A DNA stretch of 64,000 nt from Roseivirga sp. UBA6052 (GCA_002427755.1 DIYO01000004.1:372001-436000), one strand, 5' to 3'. Shown: positions 1-7,841, counted from the first letter of the stretch. Notes: generated by a model not told the origin, from the letters alone. Program-made: numbers and translations.

Positions 1-252
1 AATAGATGCAGAGATGTAAGGCATAATACCTAAACCAAAGATAGAGGCTCTTTGGAATGAGCCTCCTAATAATGTATTCAAAATTCCTAGGATACCTCCG
101 TCTGCATCAGCTAATGCATCTGGATTAACACCCGGTAACACTACGAAAGAACCAAGTCTGAAAATCACTAAGAATCCAAGCGTGGCTAGGATTCTATTTC
201 TTAGCTCCTCAATAGCAAAAATGTTCTTTATGGTAGTGAAGAATTTCTTCAT
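1..252 (-). CDS. secY: Protein translocase subunit SecY, N-terminal part (cut by window edge)
   Basis: SecY is the channel-forming subunit of the inner-membrane Sec translocase. Only the first 84 codons are present; the gene continues past the left edge. The translation begins MKKFFTTIKNIFAIEELRNR and runs into a first membrane segment (ILATLGFLVIFRLGSFVVLP) and the usual plug region with glycines and 'ASIFGLGIMPYISASI'. It follows rplO by 4 bases, as the last member of the spc ribosomal cluster, which is its standard place. Identification rests on that location plus the typical SecY N-terminus. Confidence 0.95.
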   Translation of the reverse strand, partial: MKKFFTTIKNIFAIEELRNRILATLGFLVIFRLGSFVVLPGVNPDALADADGGILGILNTLLGGSFQRASIFGLGIMPYISASI

Positions 253-256
253 ATTA

Positions 257-703
257 TTAAAGCTTTGTAACGGTTCCTCCTGCTTTTTCTATTGCTTCTG
301 CAGCAGTTGCTGAGAAATGGTGAGCCGTTACGTCCACCTTTGCAGTCAATTCCCCTCTTCCTAAAATCTTGATTAAATCGTTTTTAGAAGCAAGTCCATT
401 AGATACTAATACTTCAGCATTGATCTCAGTAGCTTTTGTAGCATCTACTAGAGCTTGAAGTGCATCAAGGTTAATTGCTTTATACTCTACTCTGTTTGGG
501 TTAGTGAAACCAAACTTAGGCACTCGTCTCTGTAATGGCATCTGACCACCTTCGAAACCAGCTTTACGAGAATAACCAGATCTTGACTTAGCTCCTTTGT
601 GACCTCTTGTTGAAGTACCGCCTTTACCGGAACCAGGTCCTCTACCAATTCTCTTTCTTGTCTTAGTTGAACCTTCAGCAGGTTTTAAGTTATTCAGTTT
701 CAT
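257..703 (-). CDS. rplO: 50S ribosomal protein L15
   Basis: L15 is a late-assembling protein of the large ribosomal subunit. The 148-residue product has the classic N-terminus (MKLNNLKPAEGS) followed by the Gly/Arg/Lys-rich segment GRGPGSGKGGTSTRGHKGA that threads into 23S rRNA, then the globular C-terminal domain. Length is normal for the family. It lies between rpmD (1 base away) and secY (4 bases away) in conserved spc order, so it is co-transcribed with them. Confidence 0.98.
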   Translation of the reverse strand: MKLNNLKPAEGSTKTRKRIGRGPGSGKGGTSTRGHKGAKSRSGYSRKAGFEGGQMPLQRRVPKFGFTNPNRVEYKAINLDALQALVDATKATEINAEVLVSNGLASKNDLIKILGRGELTAKVDVTAHHFSATAAEAIEKAGGTVTKL

Positions 704-704
704 C

Positions 705-884
705 TTATGCTTCCTTTACAGTTACAAGGTGATTCACTTTATTAATCATACCAGCAATCTGTGGAGTCAATTCGTGCTCAACAGATCTATTGATTTTACC
801 TAGACCTAGAGCCTGAATAGTTCTCTTTTGTCTTTCAGGACGATCAATAGTGCTTTTTACTTGAGTTACAATAACTTTTGCCAT
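705..884 (-). CDS. rpmD: 50S ribosomal protein L30
   Basis: This 59-residue gene was read directly from the sequence: it starts with ATG at 884, product MAKVIVTQVKSTIDRPERQK..., and stops with TAA at 705. The protein has the L30 pattern of a beta strand, then 'KRTIQALGLGKINRSVEH' and a short second helix ending NKVNHLVTVKEA. Length fits bacterial L30. It sits in the invariant slot between rpsE and rplO. Confidence 0.97.
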   Translation of the reverse strand: MAKVIVTQVKSTIDRPERQKRTIQALGLGKINRSVEHELTPQIAGMINKVNHLVTVKEA

Positions 885-890
885 GATCTA

Positions 891-1406
891 TTAACCGTTA
901 AAAACTACGTCTAAACTAACACCTCTTTGCTCAGCTACCGCATAAGGATCTTTCATCTTTAATAAAGCATCGAATGTTGCTTTTACCACGTTGTGTGGGT
1001 TTGAAGATCCTTTAGATTTAGCCAATACGTTGTGCACACCAGCACTTTCAAATACAGCACGCATCGCACCACCGGCAATTACACCAGTACCTTCAGATGC
1101 AGGCTTGATCAAAACCAAACCTCCGCCATACTTACCAATTACTTCGTGAGGAACAGTACCTTTCAAAACAGGTACTTGCACAAGATTCTTCTTAGCATCG
1201 TCAATTCCTTTAGTGATTGCATCGGTTACCTCGTTAGCCTTACCTAATCCGTAACCTACAATACCGTCACCGTTTCCAACAACCACAATTGCTGAGAAGC
1301 TAAATCTTCTACCACCTTTCACTACTTTGGCTACACGCTTGATCGCTACGACTTTCTCTTTCAAGTCGATTTCACTAGCCTTAATTCTATTCATTACTTG
1401 TGCCAT
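891..1406 (-). CDS. rpsE: 30S ribosomal protein S5
   Basis: S5 helps maintain decoding accuracy at the mRNA entry side of the small subunit. The 171-residue protein contains the double-stranded-RNA-binding-like N-terminal domain (EKVVAIKRVAKVVKGGRRFSFS, residues ~17-40) and the Gly-rich 'VVGNGDGIVGYGLGKA' motif, followed by the C-terminal domain with 'GTGVIAGGAMRAVFESAG'. Length and context (rplR upstream, rpmD downstream, gaps of 5 and 6 bases) are standard for the spc operon. Confidence 0.98.
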   Translation of the reverse strand: MAQVMNRIKASEIDLKEKVVAIKRVAKVVKGGRRFSFSAIVVVGNGDGIVGYGLGKANEVTDAITKGIDDAKKNLVQVPVLKGTVPHEVIGKYGGGLVLIKPASEGTGVIAGGAMRAVFESAGVHNVLAKSKGSSNPHNVVKATFDALLKMKDPYAVAEQRGVSLDVVFNG

Positions 1407-1411
1407 GCCAA

Positions 1412-1756
1412 TTAAAATTTAAGACCACCTTCTCTAGCGCCTTCAGCCAACGCCTTTACTTTTCCGTGGTAGATGTAACCGTTTCTATCAAATACTACTT
1501 CAGAAATACCTTCAGCTGTTGCTTTCTCAGCTAATTTCTTTCCTACTTCTTTAGACAATTCTATGTTGGTGTTCTTAGTTGCGCCTAGTTCAGCACTAGA
1601 AGCAGAAACCAATGTATGTCCCTTCTCATCATCGATGATTTGAGCGTATATCTTCGCGTTGCTCTTGAAAACAGAAATTCTAGGTCTAGCAGCAGTACCG
1701 CTTAACTTTCTTCTGATTCCTCTTTTAATTCTAAGTCTACTATTACTAACAGCCAT
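1412..1756 (-). CDS. rplR: 50S ribosomal protein L18
   Basis: L18 binds 5S rRNA together with L5 and attaches it to the large subunit. The 114-residue sequence shows the basic N-terminus (RLRIKRGIRRKLSGTAARPR), the core 'RISVFKSNAKIYAQIIDD', and the C-terminal 'FDRNGYIYHGKVKALAEGAREGGLKF' that is diagnostic of bacterial L18. It lies 8 bases after rplF and 5 bases before rpsE in spc order. Confidence 0.98.
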   Translation of the reverse strand: MAVSNSRLRIKRGIRRKLSGTAARPRISVFKSNAKIYAQIIDDEKGHTLVSASSAELGATKNTNIELSKEVGKKLAEKATAEGISEVVFDRNGYIYHGKVKALAEGAREGGLKF

Positions 1757-1764
1757 GATTATTC

Positions 1765-2319
1765 TTATTTAGCAGCAGTTTTACCAGCCTTTCTTCTAAT
1801 CTGCTCACCAACAAAGCGAACACCTTTACCTTTATATGGCTCAATTTTTCTTAGCTCTCTAAGTTTTGCAGCCACTTGACCAATCAATTCCTTGTCGGCA
1901 CTCTCCAGCTTTACGATAGGGTTCTTACCCTTTTCCATAACAGCTGTAGCTTTCACCTCTTGAGGAACTGCCAAATAGATGTTGTGAGAATAACCCAAGT
2001 TAAGCTCAAGTACATTATTAGACACTGCTGCCTTATAACCTACCCCTACAAGCTCAAGATCTTTAGTATATCCTTCACTTACACCAACAACCATGTTGTT
2101 AATTAAAGATCTATATAATCCGTGAAGCGCTTTGTGTCTTTTTTGATCTGTAGGTCTTGCTACAGATACAGAGCCCTCTTCTACGGTTACAGTCATATCA
2201 GCGTTAACATCTTGTGTTAACTCACCTTTTGGTCCTTTTACAGTCACTAAGTTTGAATCAGCAACAGAAACGGTAACACCAGCAGGCACACTAATCGGTT
2301 TATTTCCTATTCGTGACAT
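1765..2319 (-). CDS. rplF: 50S ribosomal protein L6
   Basis: L6 lies near the factor-binding site of the large subunit. The 184-residue protein has two copies of the L6 fold; it starts MSRIGNKPISVPAGV and contains 'VKGPKGELTQDV' and the C-terminal signature 'IEPYKGKGVRF' near residue 160. Length is normal. It is separated from rpsH by 12 bases and is part of the same transcript. Confidence 0.98.
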   Translation of the reverse strand: MSRIGNKPISVPAGVTVSVADSNLVTVKGPKGELTQDVNADMTVTVEEGSVSVARPTDQKRHKALHGLYRSLINNMVVGVSEGYTKDLELVGVGYKAAVSNNVLELNLGYSHNIYLAVPQEVKATAVMEKGKNPIVKLESADKELIGQVAAKLRELRKIEPYKGKGVRFVGEQIRRKAGKTAAK

Positions 2320-2331
2320 TTCTTTTGATTC

Positions 2332-2727
2332 TTAATAAACGTGACATAAAACTTCACCACCTATGTGTTGAACTCTAGCTTCTTTATCAGTCATAATACC
2401 TTTAGAAGTAGAAACGATGGCGATTCCCAAACCATTTAAAACTCTTGGTAGGTCATTAGCACCAGCATATTTTCTCAAACCTGGCTTACTAATTCTTTCA
2501 AGATTTACGATGGCAGATTGCTTGTTAGTAGGATTATACTTTAAAGCAATTTTAATGCTGCCTTGAGGACCATTCTGCTCGAACTTGTAGTTCTGAATGT
2601 ATCCTTTCTCATGCAATACTCTCGTGATTTCCTTCTTCACCTTAGAAGCCGGAATCTCCACGATTCTGTGGTTTGCCCCGATGGCATTCCTCAGTCTTGT
2701 TAAGTAATCTGCTATTGGATCAGTCAT
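2332..2727 (-). CDS. rpsH: 30S ribosomal protein S8
   Basis: S8 nucleates assembly of the central domain of 16S rRNA and in E. coli is the translational repressor of the spc operon. The 131-residue product starts MTDPIADYLTRLRNA and ends with the RNA-binding C-terminal motif 'STSKGIMTDKEARVQHIGGEVLCHVY'. Unlike its neighbours, it is preceded by a 141-base spacer after rpsN. That spacer holds a promoter-like -7 element and two hairpins, so its expression may be set separately from the upstream genes. Confidence 0.98.
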   Translation of the reverse strand: MTDPIADYLTRLRNAIGANHRIVEIPASKVKKEITRVLHEKGYIQNYKFEQNGPQGSIKIALKYNPTNKQSAIVNLERISKPGLRKYAGANDLPRVLNGLGIAIVSTSKGIMTDKEARVQHIGGEVLCHVY

Positions 2728-2741
2728 AATTTAATTTGTTT

Positions 2742-2784
2742 GTCCTTTTGGACTTTCACTCTGGCGATATCTCCCAGAAGTGAA
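2742..2784 (-). promoter_or_regulatory. Two hairpins in the rpsH leader (possible autoregulatory site)
   Basis: Read on the minus strand, the leader first forms a stem of TTCACTTCTGG (2774-2784) with CCAGAGTGAA (2755-2764), with one bulged base and a 9-base loop. It then forms a small GTCC-AAAA-GGAC hairpin (2742-2753) that ends 15 bases before the rpsH ATG. The pairing is seen directly. A regulatory role, for example S8 binding its own leader, is inference from the position and from known S8 autoregulation in other bacteria. Confidence 0.5.
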
Positions 2785-2800
2785 CTTTTATAAATAGTAA

Positions 2801-2837
2801 AATACCTTCCGGCCAAAAACCGGCCTGCAAAGGTATT
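2801..2837 (-). promoter_or_regulatory. Inverted repeat with internal -7-like element between rpsN and rpsH
   Basis: AATACCTT (2801-2808) pairs perfectly with AAGGTATT (2830-2837) and encloses two CCGGCC blocks separated by AAAAA. On the minus strand 2828-2835 reads TACCTTTG, a perfect match to the Bacteroidota -7 element TAnnTTTG, followed by GCAGGCC, similar to the strong promoters at 9158, 12650, 25137 and 26875. No clear TTTG -33 element is found 19-20 bases upstream. It may be an internal promoter, a processing site, or both. Confidence 0.4.
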
Positions 2838-2868
2838 GATTATTTTCTTTTATTAAAAGAGAAACTGC

Positions 2869-3138
2869 TTACCAGCTCGCTTTAGTTACGCCAGGTATCT
2901 TACCTGCTGAAGCCATCTCTCTGAAAGTAACCCTTGAGATACCGAATTTTCTCATGTATCCTTTAGGTCTACCAGTTAATTTACATCTATTGTGTAGTCT
3001 AACTGGTGAAGCGTTTCTAGGAAGTTTATCCAAACCTTCATAGTCACCTTCAGCCTTCAATCGAGCACGCTTCTCAGCATATCTAGCTACAAGTTTTTCT
3101 CTTTTTCTTTCTCTAGCTTTTACTGCTTCTCTAGCCAT
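2869..3138 (-). CDS. rpsN: 30S ribosomal protein S14
   Basis: S14 is a small-subunit head protein. The 89-residue product begins MAREAVKARERKREKL and ends RVTFREMASAGKIPGVTKASW, with 'NRCKLTGRPKGYMRKFGISR' in between. Only one cysteine is present in the core, so this is the zinc-independent long form rather than the 61-residue zinc form. It follows rplE by 3 bases; the long spacer to rpsH comes after it. Confidence 0.98.
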   Translation of the reverse strand: MAREAVKARERKREKLVARYAEKRARLKAEGDYEGLDKLPRNASPVRLHNRCKLTGRPKGYMRKFGISRVTFREMASAGKIPGVTKASW

Positions 3139-3141
3139 AAT

Positions 3142-3702
3142 CTAGTTTTGTTTTTTTCCACCAGCGAAAGGCATTCCGAATGCTTTAAGCAATTCGTAAC
3201 TCTCTTCGTCTGAGTTTGCTGTTGTTACAAATGTGATATCCATACCAGAGATCTTATTCACTTTCTCAATAGAAATCTCAGGGAAGATGATCTGCTCTTT
3301 TACACCTAAAGTGTAGTTTCCGCGTCCATCGAAACCTTTATCCTTCACACCTCTAAAGTCTCTTACTCTAGGTAATGCAATATTTAAAAGTCTATCGATG
3401 AATTCGTACATTCTGTCACCTCTAAGTGTAACTCTTGCACCAATTGGCATTCCTTCTCTCAATTTAAAGTTTGAGATTGAGTTCTTAGCAACAGTAGGAA
3501 CGGCTTTCTGACCAGTGATAGTAGTTAATTCTTCTACACCGATGTCAACCAATTTCTTATCAGCTACAGCAGCACCGATACCTTTATTCACTACTACTTT
3601 AGTGATCTTTGGTACCTGCATTACCGTGGAGTACTCGAACTTCTCTTTTAATGCCCCAACAATCTCGTTGTTGTACTTATCTTTTAATCTCGGACTAGCC
3701 AT
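3142..3702 (-). CDS. rplE: 50S ribosomal protein L5
   Basis: L5 carries 5S rRNA into the central protuberance and contacts P-site tRNA. The 186-residue protein contains the family signatures 'VVNKGIGAAVADKKLVD', 'REGMPIGARVTLRGDRMYEF' and 'VKEQIIFPEISIEKVNKISGMDI'. Its ATG overlaps the end of rplX by 8 bases (3695-3702), which suggests translational coupling. Length is typical. Confidence 0.98.
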   Translation of the reverse strand: MASPRLKDKYNNEIVGALKEKFEYSTVMQVPKITKVVVNKGIGAAVADKKLVDIGVEELTTITGQKAVPTVAKNSISNFKLREGMPIGARVTLRGDRMYEFIDRLLNIALPRVRDFRGVKDKGFDGRGNYTLGVKEQIIFPEISIEKVNKISGMDITFVTTANSDEESYELLKAFGMPFAGGKKQN

Positions 3703-4030
3703 TTTTAATTACCTCCCCAGATTTTTTTGAATATCTAACCAATTTACCGTTCTCATCAGCCTTTCTTCCAACTCTAGTAGCTTCACCATTTGAAGGATCT
3801 ACAACCATTAGGTTAGAAAGGTGTACAGAAGCTTCTGACTTCTCAATACCGCCATTTGGATTAGTAGCCGATGGTTTAATGTGCTTAGAAACAACATTAA
3901 CACCTTCTACAATAGCTCTATACTTATCAGTTTGTACTTCTAGTACTTTACCGGTTTTACCTTTAGAATTTCCAGCGATTACTTTTACTGTATCGCCTTT
4001 TCTTACGTGTAGTTTTTTCACTGTTGCCAT
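3695..4030 (-). CDS. rplX: 50S ribosomal protein L24
   Basis: L24 initiates large-subunit assembly by binding the 5' end of 23S rRNA. The 111-residue product has a KOW motif near the N-terminus (HVRKGDTVKVIAGNSKGKTG, residues ~8-27) and the conserved 'GVNVVSKHIKPSATNPNGGI'. It follows rplN by 1 base and overlaps the start of rplE by 8 bases. Confidence 0.98.
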   Translation of the reverse strand: MATVKKLHVRKGDTVKVIAGNSKGKTGKVLEVQTDKYRAIVEGVNVVSKHIKPSATNPNGGIEKSEASVHLSNLMVVDPSNGEATRVGRKADENGKLVRYSKKSGEVIKNG

Positions 4031-4031
4031 C

Positions 4032-4400
4032 TTATAGTACTTCAGGAGCTAGTGATACAATTTTCATGAATTGCTTCTCGCGCAACTCTCTAGCAACAGG
4101 ACCGAACATACGAGTACCTCTTGGCTCATCGTTCTGGTTCAGCAATACTGCTGCGTTATCTTCGAACCTGATGTAAGAACCATCTTTTCTTCTTACTTCT
4201 TTTTTGGTTCTAACTACAACTGCTTTAGAAACAGTACCTTTTTTAAGGTTACTTGAAGAGTGAGCTGACTTTACAGACACCACAATCATATCGCCTACTG
4301 AAGCATACTTCTTTTTAGTACCTCCAAGCACACGGATACAAAGCACCTCTTTGGCACCACTATTATCCGCTACGTTAAGTCTTGATTCTTGTCTGATCAT
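4032..4400 (-). CDS. rplN: 50S ribosomal protein L14
   Basis: L14 sits at the subunit interface. The 122-residue protein starts MIRQESRLNVADNSGAKEVL and contains the signature 'VVRTKKEVRRKDGSYIRFED' and the C-terminal 'GTRMFGPVARELREKQFMKI', all invariant in bacterial L14. It lies between rpsQ (2 bases) and rplX (1 base). Confidence 0.99.
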   Translation of the reverse strand: MIRQESRLNVADNSGAKEVLCIRVLGGTKKKYASVGDMIVVSVKSAHSSSNLKKGTVSKAVVVRTKKEVRRKDGSYIRFEDNAAVLLNQNDEPRGTRMFGPVARELREKQFMKIVSLAPEVL

Positions 4401-4402
4401 GA

Positions 4403-4657
4403 TTACTTAGCTCTTTCAATTACTTCAACTAATCTCCAACGCTTGTTCTTACTCAGCGGACGAGTCTCCATAATTTTCACAGTATCACCGATACCGCAAT
4501 CATTCTTGTCGTCATGAGCAGTAAATTTGGTAGTCTTCTTTACGAACTTACCATAGATCGGGTGCTTTTCTCTTCTCTCTACTGCAACAGTAATGGTCTT
4601 ATCCATTTTGTCGCTAGTAACGATCCCGATTCTTTCTTTTCTAAGATTTCTTTCCAT
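4403..4657 (-). CDS. rpsQ: 30S ribosomal protein S17
   Basis: S17 is an early-binding small-subunit protein with an OB fold. I chose ATG at 4657, giving 84 residues that begin MERNLRKERIGIVTSDKMDK, because this matches the normal S17 N-terminus. An in-frame ATG 18 bases upstream would overlap rpmC and add six unconserved residues. The motif 'GDTVKIMETRPLSKNKRWRL' is diagnostic. It is tightly packed between rpmC and rplN. Confidence 0.97.
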   Translation of the reverse strand: MERNLRKERIGIVTSDKMDKTITVAVERREKHPIYGKFVKKTTKFTAHDDKNDCGIGDTVKIMETRPLSKNKRWRLVEVIERAK

Positions 4658-4664
4658 GCTTGTA

Positions 4665-4859
4665 TTAGTTAGCAAGTTCCTTAGCTCTTAACTCAGTTTT
4701 CAATCTCGCAATAAGGCGCTTAGCCTCTTTGATTTTCATTGGGTTTTCAATAGGAGAAATCGCGTGAGCAAATTTCAACTTTTGAAGGCTACCTTCTTCA
4801 GTAGTTATCTTTTCTGCCAACTCTTCAGAAGAGAGTGCTTTGATTTCTGAATTCTTCAT
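4665..4859 (-). CDS. rpmC: 50S ribosomal protein L29
   Basis: L29 lies beside the polypeptide exit tunnel and helps form the docking site for exit-tunnel factors. The 64-residue, largely helical protein begins MKNSEIKALSSEELAEKI and contains the L29 core 'FAHAISPIENPMKIKEAKRL', including the conserved alternating pattern before the last helix. It is placed between rplP and rpsQ as in nearly all bacteria. Confidence 0.97.
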   Translation of the reverse strand: MKNSEIKALSSEELAEKITTEEGSLQKLKFAHAISPIENPMKIKEAKRLIARLKTELRAKELAN

Positions 4860-4861
4860 AA

Positions 4862-5281
4862 CTATCCAACGTAATCTCTGCGTACAACAAATTTTGTAGA
4901 AAGAGGAAGCTTCTGAGCTGCAAGTCTTAAGGCTTCTTTTGCTAATTCTACATCTACACCGGCTGCCTCGAAAAGAACAGTACCAGGCTTAACAGTTGCC
5001 ACCCAATAATCAGGAGCACCCTTACCTTTACCCATCCTTACCTCTGCAGGCTTACTTGTGATTGGCTTGTCTGGAAAAATTCTAATCCAAACTTGACCTT
5101 CCCTTTTCATGGCTCTAGTCATGGCAATACGAGCAGCTTCAATTTGTCTACTTGTAATCCATCCTGGTTCTAGGGACTTTATTCCAAATGTTCCGAAAGA
5201 CAACTGGTGGCCTCTTTGTGCAACACCGCGCACACGACCCTTTTGCATCTTTCTGAATTTCGTTCTTTTAGGCTGTAACAT
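4862..5281 (-). CDS. rplP: 50S ribosomal protein L16
   Basis: L16 is needed for peptidyl-transferase-centre and A-site function. The 139-residue product begins MLQPKRTKFRKMQKGR and contains 'GRVRGVAQRGHQLSFGTFGI', 'WIRIFPDKPITSKPAEVRMG' and 'GKGKGAPDYWVA', all family hallmarks. It follows rpsC with a 23-base gap and precedes rpmC by 2 bases. Confidence 0.99.
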   Translation of the reverse strand: MLQPKRTKFRKMQKGRVRGVAQRGHQLSFGTFGIKSLEPGWITSRQIEAARIAMTRAMKREGQVWIRIFPDKPITSKPAEVRMGKGKGAPDYWVATVKPGTVLFEAAGVDVELAKEALRLAAQKLPLSTKFVVRRDYVG

Positions 5282-5304
5282 CTCTTTACCTTTTTAAAAA
5301 GTGA

Positions 5305-6027
5305 TTACCTCTTTCTATTTCTGTTTGGTCTACGACCACCACCTCTGCGATCTCCACCACCAGAATTGTTGCTTACGCCAACGTTTGGTGATAAATCTCT
5401 TTTACCAAGTACTTCTCCTTTAAAGATCCATACTTTGATACCGATTTTTCCATAAACCGTGTCTGCTTCAGAAATAGCGTAGTCAATGTCTGCTCTAAGT
5501 GTATGCAAAGGAATTCTACCTTCTTTATACATCTCAGATCTTGCCATCTCAGCACCACCAAGACGACCTGAACATTTTACTTTAATACCTTGAGCACCTA
5601 CTCTAACAGCAGAAGCAATTGCTTGCTTCATGGCTCTACGGTAAGAGATTCTAGCTTGAAGCTGCTGTGCAATAGACTCACCAACTAATTTGGCATCTAG
5701 CTCAGGACGTTTGATTTCGAAAATGTTGATTTGAACATCCTTAGATGTCAATTTTTTCAACTCTTCCTTAATTCTGTCAACTTCCTGTCCACCTTTACCA
5801 ATTACAACACCCGGACGAGCAGTGTGAATGGTAATTGTGATTCTCTTGATCGTTCTTTCGATGATAATTTTAGAAATACCACCTTTTGGGATACGAGCTT
5901 TGATGTACTTTCTGATCTCTTGATCTTCAACCAGTTTAGCAGGAAAATCTTTTCCTCCGTACCAGGCCGAATCCCAACCTCTTACGATACCTAATCTGAG
6001 ACCTACCGGATTAACTTTTTGTCCCAT
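5305..6027 (-). CDS. rpsC: 30S ribosomal protein S3
   Basis: S3 forms part of the mRNA entry channel and contributes helicase activity. The 240-residue protein begins MGQKVNPVGLRLGIVRGWDS, has the KH-domain motif 'GVVIGKGGQEVDRIKEEL' (residues ~73-90) and the C-terminal S3 domain with 'GRLGGAEMARSEMYKEGRIP'. It ends in a Gly/Arg/Asn-rich tail (GGGDRRGGGRRPNRNRKR), which is low-complexity and probably disordered. Confidence 0.98.
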   Translation of the reverse strand: MGQKVNPVGLRLGIVRGWDSAWYGGKDFPAKLVEDQEIRKYIKARIPKGGISKIIIERTIKRITITIHTARPGVVIGKGGQEVDRIKEELKKLTSKDVQINIFEIKRPELDAKLVGESIAQQLQARISYRRAMKQAIASAVRVGAQGIKVKCSGRLGGAEMARSEMYKEGRIPLHTLRADIDYAISEADTVYGKIGIKVWIFKGEVLGKRDLSPNVGVSNNSGGGDRRGGGRRPNRNRKR

Positions 6028-6032
6028 CTTAA

Positions 6033-6434
6033 TTAATTGTCAGTTTCATTGCTTACTTCTTCTACTACTTCTTCAGCGGTAACTGCTGGTTGATTCTTAG
6101 AATCAATCACAATCGTTACATGATTAGATCTTTTACGGATCCTATGCGCCCTACCCTGTGGAGCAGGTCTCAATCTTTTCAACATTCTACCACCATCAAC
6201 AGTAATAGACTTGATGTAAAGATCGGCATCTTCTAACCTCTCATCTTCGTTCTTAGCTGCCCAGTTTGCAATGGCAGAAAGAAGAAGTTTTTCGAGTCTA
6301 GCTGCACCTTCTTTAGATTCAAACTTTAATAGACTTAAAGCTCTGTTCACTCTCTCGCCTCTAATCATATCAGCGACCATTCTCATCTTACGAGGAGAAG
6401 TAGGAACGTTATTTAATTTAGCTACAGCTTCCAT
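6033..6434 (-). CDS. rplV: 50S ribosomal protein L22
   Basis: L22 extends a beta hairpin into the peptide exit tunnel. The 133-residue protein contains 'NNVPTSPRKMRMVADMIRGE' near the N-terminus and the tunnel-hairpin region 'GRMLKRLRPAPQGRAHRIRK' (residues ~87-106), followed by 'SNHVTIVID'. It carries an acidic C-terminal tail. Its first base coincides with the last base of rpsS, so the two are likely translationally coupled. Confidence 0.98.
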   Translation of the reverse strand: MEAVAKLNNVPTSPRKMRMVADMIRGERVNRALSLLKFESKEGAARLEKLLLSAIANWAAKNEDERLEDADLYIKSITVDGGRMLKRLRPAPQGRAHRIRKRSNHVTIVIDSKNQPAVTAEEVVEEVSNETDN

Positions 6435-6709
6435 TATTTTCTCTTGTCTTTTTTAGCGATGTGTCCACGGAAGTTTCTAGTTGGTGCAAATTCACCAAAC
6501 TTGTGTCCTACCATGTTCTCAGTTACAAAAACAGGAATGAACTTATTGCCATTGTGTACTGCGAAAGTATGACCGATGAAATCTGGAGCAATCATAGATC
6601 TTCTAGACCAAGTCTTGATGACTGATTTCTTTCCTGACTCATCCATGGCTTCGACCTTCTTCGTTAGTCTAAAATCGATATAAGGTCCTTTTTTTAACGA
6701 ACGTGCCAT
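6434..6709 (-). CDS. rpsS: 30S ribosomal protein S19
   Basis: S19 lies in the head of the small subunit and contacts A-site tRNA and the intersubunit bridge. The 91-residue product starts MARSLKKGPYIDFRLTKKVE and contains the signature 'STSRRSMI'-type segment as 'TWSRRSMIAPDFIGHTFAVH' and 'VTENMVGHKFGEFAPTRNFR'. It is 3 bases from rplB. Confidence 0.99.
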   Translation of the reverse strand: MARSLKKGPYIDFRLTKKVEAMDESGKKSVIKTWSRRSMIAPDFIGHTFAVHNGNKFIPVFVTENMVGHKFGEFAPTRNFRGHIAKKDKRK

Positions 6710-6712
6710 TTC

Positions 6713-7537
6713 TTACTTTTTCTTTTTACCAATGATCAATTTGTTCGAATATTTCTTAGGCGTTCTAGTCTTTTGCCCTTTAGCGTAAAGTCCGTTACGA
6801 GATCTTGGGTGACCTCCTGAAGACTTACCTTCACCACCACCCATCGGGTGATCTACCGGGTTCATAACTACACCTCTTACTCTTGGTCTTCTACCTAACC
6901 ATCTTTTTCTACCGGCTTTACCCAAGTTCACATTCATGTGCTCAGCATTACCAACAGAACCGATCGTAGCTAAACAAGTAACCAAGATGTTTCTCATTTC
7001 ACCAGAAGGCATTTTTAACGTAGCGTATTTACCTTCTCTTGCAACCAACTGTACGTAAGATCCTGCGCTTCTTGCCATTGCAGCACCTTTACCAGGTTTG
7101 AATTCCACACAGTGTACGATAGTACCTAAAGGAATTTTAGAGAGTGGCAAAGTATTACCTACTTCAGGAGCCACATTCTTACCTGAGATTACAGTTTGTC
7201 CTACTTGCAATCCTTGAGGAGCGATGATATATCTCTTCTCTCCATCAGCATAGAACAATAAAGCGATTCTAGCAGATCTTGCCGGATCGTATTCTACACT
7301 TTTAACTGTTGCAGGAACATCAAATTTATTTCTCTTAAAGTCAATTACTCTTAATCTCTGCTTGTGACCACCACCCATGTAGCGCATTGTCATTTTACCA
7401 GAGTTGTTACGCCCACCTGATTTCTTAAGTGGTGCTAGTAACGACTTTTCAGGAGCAGAAGCAGTAACGTCTGCAAAATCCGGAGCAATTCTAGCTCTGG
7501 TTCCTGGAGTCATTGGTCTTAATTTCTTTACACCCAT
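6713..7537 (-). CDS. rplB: 50S ribosomal protein L2
   Basis: L2 is essential for subunit association and peptide-bond formation. The 274-residue protein has the OB-fold and SH3-like domains of L2, with 'NNSGKMTMRYMGGGHKQRLR' near residue 43 and the conserved C-terminal loop 'RGVVMNPVDHPMGGGEGKSS' that contains the invariant histidine near the peptidyl-transferase centre. Length is normal. Confidence 0.99.
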   Translation of the reverse strand: MGVKKLRPMTPGTRARIAPDFADVTASAPEKSLLAPLKKSGGRNNSGKMTMRYMGGGHKQRLRVIDFKRNKFDVPATVKSVEYDPARSARIALLFYADGEKRYIIAPQGLQVGQTVISGKNVAPEVGNTLPLSKIPLGTIVHCVEFKPGKGAAMARSAGSYVQLVAREGKYATLKMPSGEMRNILVTCLATIGSVGNAEHMNVNLGKAGRKRWLGRRPRVRGVVMNPVDHPMGGGEGKSSGGHPRSRNGLYAKGQKTRTPKKYSNKLIIGKKKK

Positions 7538-7547
7538 TGCTTCTTAT

Positions 7548-7835
7548 TTATATGCCGCTATAGAAGTCGATTACATCGCCTTCCGCAACAGTTACGATTG
7601 CTTTCTTAAATCCATTTGTTCTACCAGCGATAACTCTAGACTTAGTGTATCTAGATTTTAATTTTCCCTGGTATCTCATAGTGTTTACATTCTCTACTGT
7701 AACACCATACATATCTTCTACCGCTTTCTTGATCTCAACTTTGTTGGCATCTTGGTCTACAATGAAACCATACTTACCAGCTTCGTTTAGGGCAGATACT
7801 TTTTCAGTTACTAAAGGCTTCTTAAGAATACTCAT
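7548..7835 (-). CDS. rplW: 50S ribosomal protein L23
   Basis: L23 is the docking site for trigger factor and SRP at the exit tunnel. The 95-residue protein begins MSILKKPLVTEKVSALNEAG and contains 'VDQDANKVEIKKAVEDMYGV' and 'VENVNTMRYQGKLK', matching L23. It lies between rplD (6 bases) and rplB (10 bases), the standard S10-operon order. Confidence 0.98.
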   Translation of the reverse strand: MSILKKPLVTEKVSALNEAGKYGFIVDQDANKVEIKKAVEDMYGVTVENVNTMRYQGKLKSRYTKSRVIAGRTNGFKKAIVTVAEGDVIDFYSGI

Positions 7836-7841
7836 ATCTGA

